Made by a program: the position numbers and the translations under genes. A DNA stretch of 40,030 bases from Chitinophaga pinensis (GTDB lineage Bacteria > Bacteroidota > Bacteroidia > Chitinophagales > CAMDFR01), in the NCBI GenBank assembly GCA_945860705.1, contig CAMART010000029.1:1-40030 (forward strand). Direction: 5' to 3'. The notes beneath the pieces are model-generated. The model was given only the letters and a program-made list of their open reading frames with translations, was not told the origin of the DNA and did not search any database. The number at the start of each line of letters is the position of its first letter. Position 1 is the stretch's first letter. This document shows, piece after piece, positions 26,744-36,580 of this stretch.

Positions 26744-27361
26744 TTATTTACTTCCTCCCATTTTTAGCACCATTCCTACATTTGCTATTGTTTTTCCATA
26801 TCCTACTTCTGCAGTGATTCCTATATTTGATTTTGGATAGTATCTAATACCTACTTGTGGGCCTACAAACATAAACCCTGAAGCAACCACGCTACCTCCA
26901 TAAAAACCTATAGATGGTCCACCTCCTAGATTTATACCAGCATAAACATCCAATTTCTCTGCAAAAGATTTACCAGTCTTATCAGCAATAAGTTGCAAAA
27001 AGTGGAAATTGCCTTGTACGCCCAATGGTATATCTAAACTTACATTTCTTCTACCATATATTGAAGTACTAATACCAAAAAGAGGTGCAATACCGACATA
27101 TTTATGTATGCCTATTTCGATATTTGCATTGATAGAAACGGTAGGACTAAAAGCTCTATAATAGCTATAGTAATAAGGATATCCATAGTAATAAGAATTG
27201 TAATAATTTCTATATCCTCCAAAATGAATAAAATGAGATACCCCTACTCCAAGAGTAAAATATTTAGACCCTTTACCAGCAAATGCCTGTGCTTTAGTAT
27301 TTGTAGAAGTAAAAAATAATAGAGTAATTATACTCAACAAAATAAATAGTGTTTTTTTCAT
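26744..27361 (-). CDS. Putative outer-membrane beta-barrel protein
   Basis: A 205-residue protein with a signal peptide (about 1-24, ending TKAQ). The mature chain shows alternating hydrophobic and polar strands ending in aromatic or Gly residues (YFTLGVGVSHFIHFGG, FSPTVSINANIEIGIHKYVGIAPLFG, DVYAGINLGGGPSIGFYGG, IGITAEVGYGKTIANVGMVLKM), as in small outer-membrane barrels. Residues about 51-69 hold a striking Tyr cluster (13 Tyr within 20 residues), probably an exposed loop. The family is not recognised. It has its own promoter and terminator, so it is monocistronic. Confidence 0.68.
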   Translation of the reverse strand: MKKTLFILLSIITLLFFTSTNTKAQAFAGKGSKYFTLGVGVSHFIHFGGYRNYYNSYYYGYPYYYSYYRAFSPTVSINANIEIGIHKYVGIAPLFGISTSIYGRRNVSLDIPLGVQGNFHFLQLIADKTGKSFAEKLDVYAGINLGGGPSIGFYGGSVVASGFMFVGPQVGIRYYPKSNIGITAEVGYGKTIANVGMVLKMGGSK

Positions 27362-27386
27362 AATTTTTAAGATTTAGTTTATAAAA

Positions 27387-27414
27387 CAAAAGTAAGATAT
27401 TATCTAAAATCAAA
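27387..27414 (-). promoter_or_regulatory. Promoter of the outer-membrane protein gene
   Basis: On the minus strand TTTG (27414-27411), 16 bp, then TACTTTTG (27394-27387), both matching the Bacteroidota -33 and -7 elements. The -7 ends 25 bases before the ATG. Confidence 0.6.
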
Positions 27415-27444
27415 TTTACAGAATTATACTTTTTTGTGATAAAA

Positions 27445-27473
27445 TTTTGTCTCATACAAAAGGACTATATTTG
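27445..27473 (+). promoter_or_regulatory. ychF promoter with internal inverted repeat
   Basis: TTTG (27446-27449), 16 bp, then TATATTTG (27466-27473), a full -7 match, giving a leader of about 70 bases to ychF. The spacer contains TTTTGT-N5-ACAAAA (27445-27461), a perfect 6-bp inverted repeat covering the -33 element, which could be an operator. Confidence 0.55.
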
Positions 27474-27549
27474 CAAACTCTTTTGAAATACAAATGATTA
27501 ATTTGTACCTATCAATTAGTGTTTAGCATACAATAAATTAAATATAAAT

Positions 27550-28650
27550 ATGGCATTACAAGTAGGTATCGTAGGACTACCCAATGTAGGAAAATCTACA
27601 TTATTTAACACACTAAGCAAAGCAACAAATGCTACTGCAGCAAACTTTCCATTCTGTACTATAGACCCAAACATAGGTGTAATAATGGTACCAGATCCTA
27701 GACTAAAAAAACTGGAAGAAATGGTACAACCCGAAAAAGTACTCCCTACTACAATAGAAATAGTAGACATAGCAGGACTTGTAAAAGGAGCTAGTAAAGG
27801 TGAGGGACTCGGAAATCAATTTCTTGGAAACATAAGAAGCGTAGACGCAATCATACATGTGGTAAGATGCTTTGCCGATGACAATGTAATACATGTAGAT
27901 GGAAATGTAGACCCAGTAAGAGATAAAGAAATAATAGACACTGAGCTACAACTAAAAGATATAGAAAGTGTAGATAAAAAAATAGACAAACTTCAAAAGG
28001 CAGCAAAAAATGGAGATAAAGAATCTGTAAAAGGTGTTGAAATATTAAAAATATATAAAGCACATCTAGATAGTGGACAAAGTGCTAGGAGCGCTCCTGT
28101 ACAACCCGAAGAAAAACGTTTTATTGAAGACTTACAATTACTTACTGCTAAACCAGTTTTATATGCTTGTAATGTAGATGAGTCTAGTGTAGTAAATGGA
28201 AATGAATATGTAGAAAAACTAAAAGAAGCGGTAAAAGATGAAAATGCTCAAGTAGTAATCATCTCAGCTAAGATAGAAAGTGAAATTGCGCTTTTAGAAA
28301 GTGAAGAAGAACAACAAATGTTTTTGCAAGATTTAGGATTGACTGAAAGTGGTATGGATAGATTGATTCATCAGGCATATTTACTATTAGATTTAATCAC
28401 TTATTTCACTGCTGGAGTAAAAGAAGTAAGAGCTTGGACTATCACTAAAGGTACTAAAGCTCCCGGAGCTGCAGGTGTGATACACAGCGATTTTGAAAAA
28501 GGATTCATTCGTGCAGAGACTATGGCGTATGACGACTATGTAAAATATGGCTCTGAAAGCGCTTGTAGAGATGCCGGTAAACTAAGACTTGAAGGCAAAG
28601 AATATTTAGTACATGATGGCGATATTCTTCATTTTAGATTTAATGTATAG
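27550..28650 (+). CDS. ychF: Ribosome-associated ATPase YchF/OLA1
   Basis: A 366-residue Obg-family P-loop NTPase that prefers ATP and associates with ribosomes. Motifs: G1 GLPNVGKST (residues 8-16), FPFCTIDPNIG (switch I), G3 DIAGLVKGASKGEGLGNQFL, the altered G4 (NVDE in place of NKxD) expected for ATP preference, and the C-terminal TGS domain with FTAGVKEVRAWTITKGTKAPGAAGVIHSDFEKGFIRAE. Length is exactly that of the family. Monocistronic, with its own promoter and terminator. Confidence 0.97.
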   Translation: MALQVGIVGLPNVGKSTLFNTLSKATNATAANFPFCTIDPNIGVIMVPDPRLKKLEEMVQPEKVLPTTIEIVDIAGLVKGASKGEGLGNQFLGNIRSVDAIIHVVRCFADDNVIHVDGNVDPVRDKEIIDTELQLKDIESVDKKIDKLQKAAKNGDKESVKGVEILKIYKAHLDSGQSARSAPVQPEEKRFIEDLQLLTAKPVLYACNVDESSVVNGNEYVEKLKEAVKDENAQVVIISAKIESEIALLESEEEQQMFLQDLGLTESGMDRLIHQAYLLLDLITYFTAGVKEVRAWTITKGTKAPGAAGVIHSDFEKGFIRAETMAYDDYVKYGSESACRDAGKLRLEGKEYLVHDGDILHFRFNV

Positions 28651-28667
28651 ATAATAAATAAATTATA

Positions 28668-28703
28668 AAAAAAATGCCTAAATAAAACGTAGGCATTTTT
28701 TTT
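28668..28703 (+). terminator. Terminator of ychF
   Basis: Arms AAAAAAATGCCTA (28668-28680) and TAGGCATTTTTTT (28690-28702) with a 9-base loop, ending in a run of 8 T, 18 bp after the ychF stop. Confidence 0.88.
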
Positions 28704-28727
28704 GTTAAATTATTGAAGCATCAATTC

Positions 28728-28797
28728 TTTCTTGTCATGCTGAGCATAGCGAAGCATCTATTTTTTCTTGTCATGCTGAGCATAGCGAAGCATCTAT
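28728..28797. repeat. Two tandem copies of a 34-nt REP-like repeat
   Basis: Identical 34-nt units at 28728-28761 and 28764-28797, separated by two T. The core is TCATGCTGAGCATAGCGAAG followed by CATCTAT, and each unit can form a hairpin with ATGCT/AGCAT arms. The core resembles a short interspersed sequence I know from many bacterial genomes (TCATTCTGAGC...CGAAGAATCT type). The pair lies exactly between the ychF terminator and the terminator of the convergent giant gene. Confidence 0.8.
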
Positions 28798-28805
28798 CAT
28801 CAAAT

Positions 28806-28840
28806 AAAAAAATGCCCACATTAGAAACGTGGGCATTTTT
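28806..28840 (-). terminator. Terminator of the giant surface protein gene
   Basis: Arms AAAAATGCCCAC (28808-28819) and GTGGGCATTTTT (28829-28840), a 9-base loop and, on the minus strand, a run of 7 T. It is 18 bp after the stop at 28858. Confidence 0.88.
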
Positions 28841-28857
28841 ATATAAAGTGATTTATA

Positions 28858-31800
28858 CTATTTAGTCGACTTTACAAGTCTAGTATTTATATGTTTTCCA
28901 TTGATCAATACATCTACTATATACATTCCATCTGCTAAATCTCCTGTTTGTATAGTCGTATTATTCATACCAGCTATACAATTAATAGCACCTTCAGATA
29001 CTATTTTACCAGTGATATCATGTATCGTATACGTAGCTTCAGCATTTTCTTGTACATCTATACTAAGTGTCGTGATATCGTTTGTAGGATTTGGATATAC
29101 AGATACTACTGCGCTAGTAGATGCATTAGACATTCTAGTAAGTATAATCATATTTGTAGTAGTAGATTTACCATCAAAGTCTACTTGTTTCAATCTATAG
29201 TAGGTAGATGGCATATTATATTTATAATCATTAAAGCTGTATTGATGAGTCTCTGTAGTAGTGCCATGTCCACTTATGGTAGCTAGTGTAGTAAAGTTTT
29301 TACCATCTACAGAACTTTCCAATTCAAAATGATCATTATTCAACTCACTCGCTGTAGTCCATTGTATATGATTATGAGCTTCTTCTACATTGCCTGCAAA
29401 ACTTACTAATGTCACCGGAAGACCTACTCCACCTGAATGTGGTGTAAATCCTATTCCACCGCTACCACCAGAGAAACTAGTGATATTATCAAACTGTACA
29501 TAACTTACTCCATTGAGAGTACTCATAGCACTAGGTGTCAATTCAATATTTGAGAAAGAAAAATTATTACCGTCATTGATCAATGCAGGTGTAAAAGCTA
29601 CACCTACTGTTTTAAACCATTTCCATGGAGTAGCATAATAAGGATTTCCTCCTGGTGAAGCTGTAGCATAAGCTACTCTATTTACATCCATCGAATCTCT
29701 TGCAGCAGTTGTATCTGCTGGGTCATAGAAAAATCTGATTTTTACAGGTGTACTTCCTGGATTTAGTGTAGCATTATTTACATTCCAGTATCTTCTCAAA
29801 ATGTATGCTCCATCATAGTCTGCACTAGAGCCTGGTCTTTGTTTCACATCTTTTATTACACCAGTAGTATTATAGTCAAGTACTATTTGAGCAGTACTTT
29901 TTGCTACAATATTCGTATCCCAGTCTATACCAAATAGCCATCTATTATTATTACTTGGGTCTGCATAGTATGTCCATCCTGCATCTTCACAATCAAGTGT
30001 AAGTGGTGAGCCATTAGTGCTTGCACTAAATAATGCAATACTTGAACTAGAAGACTTAATTACGTATTTAGCAGTATCTGAAGTACTACATCCATTTAAT
30101 GTTGCTGTAGAAATATAATTGGTATTCACGGTATTCTTTGCATATAAAGTCAATGAGTCTCCACTAGTATATCCATTAGTTGCTGGTGCATTTGTATATA
30201 GACTTGCTGTAGGAGTCCAAGAATAGGATGTAGTATTTCTGTAATAAATATCTATAGAATAACTAGTCAAAGTACCTAAATCTGTAGGAGCATCATCAAA
30301 TGCCGTTAAAGTCCAGTTTCCATTGGCTGTAGTAAATAAATCTGAAAAAGTACTTGTCAAATTTGCACCAAATGACCCTTTAAGTGAACCTGCCACAGTA
30401 GCATTGGCTCTATATGTACCACTTATAGGTGTACTAGTTGAGCTCAATGCAGGATTTGCACTATTTGATGATATTCTAGTATTTACATAACTACCTGTAC
30501 CTGATGGGCCTTGATCTGCAGCTAAAGCTATTACTTTCCCATTTGGTGCAGTAAGAGTGACTTCAGCATCAGCTAAATAAGCATGATTTAAATTAAAAGT
30601 AACAGCTACACTATCAATAGTAGCTCCTGTTGGTACTGTAGATAAATTTAATATAGAAGAAATTCCTGTAGCACTATTATCAGGTATTGCTAAACTAATG
30701 GTACCTGAAGTAGCACTTGCTGTTCCACTATTAAATCCATTGGTGATATTTAATGGTTGTACTGTACCATTACAAAGGTATACCGAATCTACATTCAATA
30801 TTGGTTTTGTAGGGTAAGGTCTTACTTGTACTATGGTGTCTTTACTTGCTCTACATCCAGTAATAGCATCATATGCATTTACTGTATAAGTTGTAGTTGA
30901 ACCAGGAGTTACAGTTTGAGAAGCTCCACTTAAAGAACCAGGATTCCAAGTATAAGTGTAATTTGGATCATTTGGACTAGTTACATTCAGAGCTACAGAT
31001 TCTCCAATACATACAAATGTAGGAGCAGTAGCAGAAATGGTTGGTGGCGTATTTCTTACTACTACTACAGGAGTTCTTGATGATTGACAATAAGTAGTTT
31101 TTGTTACTGACCAATCATAGAAGAAATAATATGTACCGGTAGTAGTTCCTCCCCATTCGCTTGATGGCAAAGAGATTGGACTACCCACTGTTGAATATGC
31201 AAATCCTGGTGCTGGTGGTGTTTCTCTATGTAAACCAGTAACTGTAGTTGCAGCTTCTACTATCATCTTATACCCTGTACCTGCAGTAGGAATAACAAAA
31301 TTGACTGGTACTATTACTTTTGTACCTATTTGACCTACAGTTATATTCATCGAATAAGTTCCAAAAATAGTAGGAGTAGTCATACTGCTCTGAGCTCTTA
31401 TAGAAATTATTCCCGCTGTGCTTGGGTATATTGCTACAGAATTAATCACACAAGGTTCGCTTGCATTGAATGTGATACCCCAATTATTACTAATAAAATA
31501 AGATAGCGCTGCTACTCTTGCAGGTGGACCAACATTGTATGTATTTGTACCTGTAATTACAGTAGCTCCAACATAAAATGTATCATTTGCAGATAAAACT
31601 GTATCTAGATTTGCACCAAATTTTACTATATTAGTTCCAGTTGCACTTCTATACCATACTATGCTATCTCCTGCATTTGCTGTTGCTGAAAGACGCGCTG
31701 TATCTGTTCCACAAATTGTATCTCCTAATACAGTTAATATTTGCGGACTTATAATTGTCACAGTTATACTATCTATATCTACATTAGTATTATTATCAGT

Positions 31801-34800
31801 CACTGTCACATAATATTTTGTAGTAGTTGTAGGTTTTGCTTTTACAGATGCCGTACTTCCCAATCCTCCTGACCATGAATAGGCATAAGGTGGACAACCA
31901 CCCAAGACAGTAGTTGATAATGTAGTAGAATCTGTATAACAATATGAATTATTAGTAGTATTCATGGCAGTGATATTTGGATTTCCTCCACCCAAAAATA
32001 TCTTTACTGTAGAATCTAATGCACTACATCCTCCCGCCTCTGTCACTACTATTTGAAATTTACCAGTATCAGTTATAGTAGCTACTGTAGTAGGCAATGT
32101 AGTATTGATAAGCGTATTACTAGGATTTAAACTAGTCCATGCATATGTTAATGTTGGTGGTGTGAAGGTATACATCGTTCCAGATGCTGGCCAAGTACTA
32201 ACAGTTGTTGTTGCTATTGAATTTCCAGTAACAGCATTCATATATGTATTGGCAATATCTACGATACCTATAGTTCCATTTGAACCTGGTGTACCTATAC
32301 TAGTGCCATAAATAATTTCAATTTTTCCAGGAGATGAACTTGTACTTCCCCAAAGTACTATTTGGGCATTTACATAAGAGGTTGCACTTGCAACACCTCC
32401 GCCACCACCCGAATTATTATTAAATTGAATCACATATTTACCACCTGCTGCTGCTCCATGTGTTATACTACCTCCATTAGCTGTATTTAAATTTGCATCT
32501 CGTCCAAACATAAAAATTCCTGTAGTTGAACCAATGCTTGTTAATGAAGAAGGAATATTCGTTGCTGGAGCTGCAGTTAGCATTTTCATCCATCCATTTG
32601 TATTCACATTAAAATCAGTATAATTTACTCCTGCAAATGGAAAGCTAAATGTAGGAGAAGGTGTTACTGGATTTGATCCATCATCTACTGAACCATTTAC
32701 AACAGTTGTTAATGTTGTTGGACTAGGTATTGTTAAGAAACTTGCACCAGTTCCAGATGAAAATGCATACGAACTAGCTGTAGAAGCTACACTTGCTACT
32801 ACAGTGATACTATCTGTACCTCCACTACAAGCACTCAAAGTTTGAGGTGTTACAGATGTTATAGTTACTGGACTACCCACTGCTATTGTTCTTGTGGTAA
32901 TTGCTGTACAAGTATTGGCATCTGTTACTGTTACTGCATATGTAGTTGCACTTACTGGTCTTGCATACATCGGATTTTGGTTGGCTCCTGCTGTATACGC
33001 AGTTGTTGCTGCTGTTGTTGTAAACAATCCTGTCACTGCTGCACTTCCATTTACACTCCATCTGTAAGTAGCTCCTCCACTTGCTGTAAGCGTCACTGGT
33101 GAAGTACCGCAAACAGTAACTGTACTTGGCGATATACTTGCAGTTACGATTGGATGTACATTTACAGTATACGAACCTATAACTACTTGCGATGATGCAT
33201 CTGTAATCGTATCATAATAGGTTGTTGTCACAGTTGGACTGATTGTTAATGTAGTTGTAGTTGCACCTGTGTTCCATTTATGAGTAAAAGGTGAACATCC
33301 TCCAATTAAACCAGTATTACTTAATGTAACACTAGTACCTGGACAAACTTTAGCAGCAACTGTAGCTACTGGTATTGCCGAGATAGTATCTGTAGGTACT
33401 CCACCACCTAATGTTACTGTTAAAGATGAATCTAATGCACTACATCCTCCAGTTTCTGACACTACTATTTGATATTTTCCAGTTGCATTCACTGTAGCCA
33501 CTGCAGTTCTTAGTGTATTATCAATTAATGTATTGCTTGGATTTAAACTTGTCCAAGCAAATATAGCAGATGGTGGTGTGAAAGTATACATCGTTCCAGA
33601 TGCTGGCAATGTTGTATTTGATGTTATTGTTGAAGTTGAAGAAAGCCCCGTAGATACTGCTACACTTTGATAATTTGTTGTAGTTGCTCCACTCAATCCT
33701 ATACCATGTGCAGGTGTTCCTGTTGATGCCATGCTTCCAAATCTATATTCTATCTTTCCACTTGTTTCATATAACCATACTTGGAATGTACAGTTAATTG
33801 CTGTTGTTGTACTCCATGTATGTTTTGTTTTAAATTGTACTTTAAATATTCTATTTGGTGCTGTTCCTGTTAATACATAAGAAACTCCTCCATCAGTTCC
33901 TGAACCCATATCGGCACCTGCTACTGACAGTAATAATGATTGTCCTGTGATGCTTCCATATTGAGTGGTGCTTACTGCTGCACTTCCTAATCTCATTACT
34001 CCATTTTCCGATATAGTAAATTGTGTTTGATTTACACCTTCATAAGGAAAAACAAACCCAGAAGGGAAAGTGGTTAAAGTATACGAACCTGCAGCATTAT
34101 CTATACCCGATCCAAAATATACTGTTGCTCCTGTCATTGGATCTAAGCTTGCTCCTGTACTTGAAGCAAAAGCATAACTACTAACTGGTGCCACAACACT
34201 TGCTACAACACTGATACTATCAGTACCACCTGCACAAGCACTTGGAGATTGAGCTGTTACTGAACTGATAGTGACAAATGTACCTTTATTAACAGCGATA
34301 GTACTAGATGCTGTACAACCCGAAGTAGTACCCACTACTGTATATGTGATATTTGCATTCGCTTTACTATAAACAGGATTGGCATCTAACAACGAAGTAT
34401 ATGCTGTAGTTCCTGTAGCATTGGTAAATAAATCTGTGATAGCACTCCATGTGTAAGTAGTTGCACCACTTGCTGTAAGTGTCACGGGTGTATTTCCACA
34501 ATATTTTGTAGCAGAGCCAGAAACTGTAACTGTAGGTGTAGTATTGACTGTAAGTGTATATACTGCTGTAGAATCTACACTTGATGAAGTAGTACAAGTG
34601 ATGATACATTTATAATAAGTAGTCGCTGATAATGCACCTGTTGCTTGTGTACTACTAGTTCCCATGTTTGAATATGGACCAGCCAAAACACTTGCAGTCT
34701 GCCATTGATAAGTAATACCCACGCCAGAAGTAGCTCCGCTTAGAGATAATGTAGTACTTGCTCCACTACACAATGGACTGGTAGCTGCTGTAATCGTACC

Positions 34801-36420
34801 TGCTGTTGGTGCTCCAGTACATACTGGCAATCTAAATTCATCAGCACCTATACATGGAGGATTATTTCTAGACTCTGCATCTATATCTGTAGTAACAGAT
34901 GCTAAATATTCTCCTGTTTGAAAAAGTTGAATATTAGTTGCTGTACTTGCAGTATCAATGTGTAAGTCAGTAGTAGATTTAAATACTGGATTTACATTTT
35001 TTGAATTTGCATCTTTAGATGTGGCAGTTTGCCAATCTGATAGTGTAGTTCTATTTCCGGCATTATAATATCCAACATGACCACCTGGCACATTATAATT
35101 ATTATTATTAACTGTACCTCCTGAAATGTTAAGTGTAGTATTACAATATAATCCGAATGCAAAGGTTGATGTTACTGTATTAGCAATTATATTATTTTGA
35201 AAACTAGAAATTCTTACTCCGGCTAAACTAGCATTAACACAAAAAGATGAGAAATTTGTTCCACTACCTAATTGAGTTCCCATTACTATAGTGTTATTAT
35301 TGAAATTTACTCCTGTAGCTCCTGCTGTAAAAAACACACCACATGGAATATAAGTACTAGTTGAAGAGGTTTGATAAACAACCATTTTACAATCTCTAAT
35401 AAAATTATTTGTGATAGTAGACAATGTATTATTAGTACTTCCTGTAATATAAATTCCATGTGCTCCATATCCACCTGTATTAGGCTGGTTAATATCATGT
35501 ATATTATTACGTGTAACTGTAACTCCATAATTTACAGTACCTATTTCTAAACCTGCAATAGTAGTAGCATATCCAGTACTTCCATAATCACCTACTCTAA
35601 TATCATTACCTTGAACTAATGCACCAGTGCCAGTAGTGGCTGTATAAGAAAGTAAAATACCTCTGCTACCAATATTATTTGCAGATGTTGCACTACCGAT
35701 TATATTACCTAAAATTTGTGTACCTGTATTTGGATATGTTGCAGAAGTTCCTTGTGCATAGATACCATGATAACATCTTGTTATTGTATTATTTTGAATA
35801 ATGGTATTTATACTTGAGTATGCTCCAACAGTAGTTGTGATAGCTGCAGATGCATTTGAAAAAACAATACCATAGTTTGTTACTGTAGATGTAGCTGAAC
35901 TTCTTGCACCTATAATATTACAGTTTTTAATAGTATCATTATCAGCTCCATCTGTACCAGTAGTAGAATTTGAAGATAATCTGATTACCGCTTGACCAGT
36001 AGTAGTTGCTGTTACAGACTGAATTGTTAAATCTTTTGTAGTTCCTCCTACAGTTGCACAACCATCTATTGTTACATTGTCTGCACCAAGCAATTCAATA
36101 ATACCTCTTCCTGTTGTTGGTGTAGCTGCAGAATTTATTACTATTCCACTAGAGTTTGGTTTAATTCTAATTTTAGTATAACTTGAAGGTGCTGCACTTC
36201 TTAAAAGTGGAACAGGTGTAGCTGGTTCTGTGGTGTTTGCGGTGATGTTTACATTTATGACTCCCTGATGCGTACCAGCATTTATGGCTGTAAACGCTGC
36301 ATTTAAAGTAGTATAGGAAGTTGGGCCTGTAGTACCAGCAGTAGCAGTTACGCTTACTTGAGCTGTAGAATGAAACACAAATGCAATAATAATTGCGACA
36401 AAAAGAATAATCTTCTTCAT
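28858..36420 (-). CDS. Giant mosaic T9SS surface protein
   Basis: A 2520-residue Thr/Ser-rich secreted protein, probably an adhesin or matrix protein. Order: signal peptide (1-21, ending STAQ); right-handed parallel beta-helix (about 25-530, with NNTITRCYHGIYAQG- and TRNNIHDI-type rungs); Ig-like modules starting SPLCSG; a nidogen-like beta-sandwich starting near residue 713 (SACAGGTDSISVVASV to LGGG near 1005) and a diverged second copy near 1183-1475; further Ig-like domains; a proprotein-convertase P domain (about 1895-2058); a concanavalin-like region; and a T9SS sorting domain (VSVYPNPTNDIT, ending LVKSTK). No enzyme active site was recognised. The two sandwich copies use ACA/GCA codons more than neighbouring parts. 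Monocistronic. Confidence 0.87.
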   Translation of the reverse strand: MKKIILFVAIIIAFVFHSTAQVSVTATAGTTGPTSYTTLNAAFTAINAGTHQGVINVNITANTTEPATPVPLLRSAAPSSYTKIRIKPNSSGIVINSAATPTTGRGIIELLGADNVTIDGCATVGGTTKDLTIQSVTATTTGQAVIRLSSNSTTGTDGADNDTIKNCNIIGARSSATSTVTNYGIVFSNASAAITTTVGAYSSINTIIQNNTITRCYHGIYAQGTSATYPNTGTQILGNIIGSATSANNIGSRGILLSYTATTGTGALVQGNDIRVGDYGSTGYATTIAGLEIGTVNYGVTVTRNNIHDINQPNTGGYGAHGIYITGSTNNTLSTITNNFIRDCKMVVYQTSSTSTYIPCGVFFTAGATGVNFNNNTIVMGTQLGSGTNFSSFCVNASLAGVRISSFQNNIIANTVTSTFAFGLYCNTTLNISGGTVNNNNYNVPGGHVGYYNAGNRTTLSDWQTATSKDANSKNVNPVFKSTTDLHIDTASTATNIQLFQTGEYLASVTTDIDAESRNNPPCIGADEFRLPVCTGAPTAGTITAATSPLCSGASTTLSLSGATSGVGITYQWQTASVLAGPYSNMGTSSTQATGALSATTYYKCIITCTTSSSVDSTAVYTLTVNTTPTVTVSGSATKYCGNTPVTLTASGATTYTWSAITDLFTNATGTTAYTSLLDANPVYSKANANITYTVVGTTSGCTASSTIAVNKGTFVTISSVTAQSPSACAGGTDSISVVASVVAPVSSYAFASSTGASLDPMTGATVYFGSGIDNAAGSYTLTTFPSGFVFPYEGVNQTQFTISENGVMRLGSAAVSTTQYGSITGQSLLLSVAGADMGSGTDGGVSYVLTGTAPNRIFKVQFKTKHTWSTTTAINCTFQVWLYETSGKIEYRFGSMASTGTPAHGIGLSGATTTNYQSVAVSTGLSSTSTITSNTTLPASGTMYTFTPPSAIFAWTSLNPSNTLIDNTLRTAVATVNATGKYQIVVSETGGCSALDSSLTVTLGGGVPTDTISAIPVATVAAKVCPGTSVTLSNTGLIGGCSPFTHKWNTGATTTTLTISPTVTTTYYDTITDASSQVVIGSYTVNVHPIVTASISPSTVTVCGTSPVTLTASGGATYRWSVNGSAAVTGLFTTTAATTAYTAGANQNPMYARPVSATTYAVTVTDANTCTAITTRTIAVGSPVTITSVTPQTLSACSGGTDSITVVASVASTASSYAFSSGTGASFLTIPSPTTLTTVVNGSVDDGSNPVTPSPTFSFPFAGVNYTDFNVNTNGWMKMLTAAPATNIPSSLTSIGSTTGIFMFGRDANLNTANGGSITHGAAAGGKYVIQFNNNSGGGGGVASATSYVNAQIVLWGSTSSSPGKIEIIYGTSIGTPGSNGTIGIVDIANTYMNAVTGNSIATTTVSTWPASGTMYTFTPPTLTYAWTSLNPSNTLINTTLPTTVATITDTGKFQIVVTEAGGCSALDSTVKIFLGGGNPNITAMNTTNNSYCYTDSTTLSTTVLGGCPPYAYSWSGGLGSTASVKAKPTTTTKYYVTVTDNNTNVDIDSITVTIISPQILTVLGDTICGTDTARLSATANAGDSIVWYRSATGTNIVKFGANLDTVLSANDTFYVGATVITGTNTYNVGPPARVAALSYFISNNWGITFNASEPCVINSVAIYPSTAGIISIRAQSSMTTPTIFGTYSMNITVGQIGTKVIVPVNFVIPTAGTGYKMIVEAATTVTGLHRETPPAPGFAYSTVGSPISLPSSEWGGTTTGTYYFFYDWSVTKTTYCQSSRTPVVVVRNTPPTISATAPTFVCIGESVALNVTSPNDPNYTYTWNPGSLSGASQTVTPGSTTTYTVNAYDAITGCRASKDTIVQVRPYPTKPILNVDSVYLCNGTVQPLNITNGFNSGTASATSGTISLAIPDNSATGISSILNLSTVPTGATIDSVAVTFNLNHAYLADAEVTLTAPNGKVIALAADQGPSGTGSYVNTRISSNSANPALSSTSTPISGTYRANATVAGSLKGSFGANLTSTFSDLFTTANGNWTLTAFDDAPTDLGTLTSYSIDIYYRNTTSYSWTPTASLYTNAPATNGYTSGDSLTLYAKNTVNTNYISTATLNGCSTSDTAKYVIKSSSSSIALFSASTNGSPLTLDCEDAGWTYYADPSNNNRWLFGIDWDTNIVAKSTAQIVLDYNTTGVIKDVKQRPGSSADYDGAYILRRYWNVNNATLNPGSTPVKIRFFYDPADTTAARDSMDVNRVAYATASPGGNPYYATPWKWFKTVGVAFTPALINDGNNFSFSNIELTPSAMSTLNGVSYVQFDNITSFSGGSGGIGFTPHSGGVGLPVTLVSFAGNVEEAHNHIQWTTASELNNDHFELESSVDGKNFTTLATISGHGTTTETHQYSFNDYKYNMPSTYYRLKQVDFDGKSTTTNMIILTRMSNASTSAVVSVYPNPTNDITTLSIDVQENAEATYTIHDITGKIVSEGAINCIAGMNNTTIQTGDLADGMYIVDVLINGKHINTRLVKSTK

Positions 36421-36483
36421 TAATTAGTGGTGTTTGTTAGTTAAATTTTATATTTCCTTATAAATTATATTATTTAAGGGATG

Positions 36484-36515
36484 CGAATTTAACTAATAAT
36501 TAATTAATTTACAAA
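36484..36515 (-). promoter_or_regulatory. Promoter of the giant surface protein gene
   Basis: On the minus strand TTTG (36515-36512), 20 bp, then TAAATTCG (36491-36484), one mismatch to TAnnTTTG, giving a leader of about 57 bases. Confidence 0.45.
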
Positions 36516-36580
36516 TTTTTAACATTAGATTAATACATGTATTTTTTTTAATGTATGTAAAATCAAAAGTCGATTCAATA

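Noticed and set aside
28728-28797. CRISPR array
   Set aside because: Only two units, separated by two bases, with no spacer-length DNA between and no cas gene.
32842-33102. Cysteine-rich small protein on the plus strand
   Set aside because: It is an antisense frame of Thr/Ala-rich coding sequence (ACA/GCA codons read as TGT/TGC) inside the giant surface protein gene.
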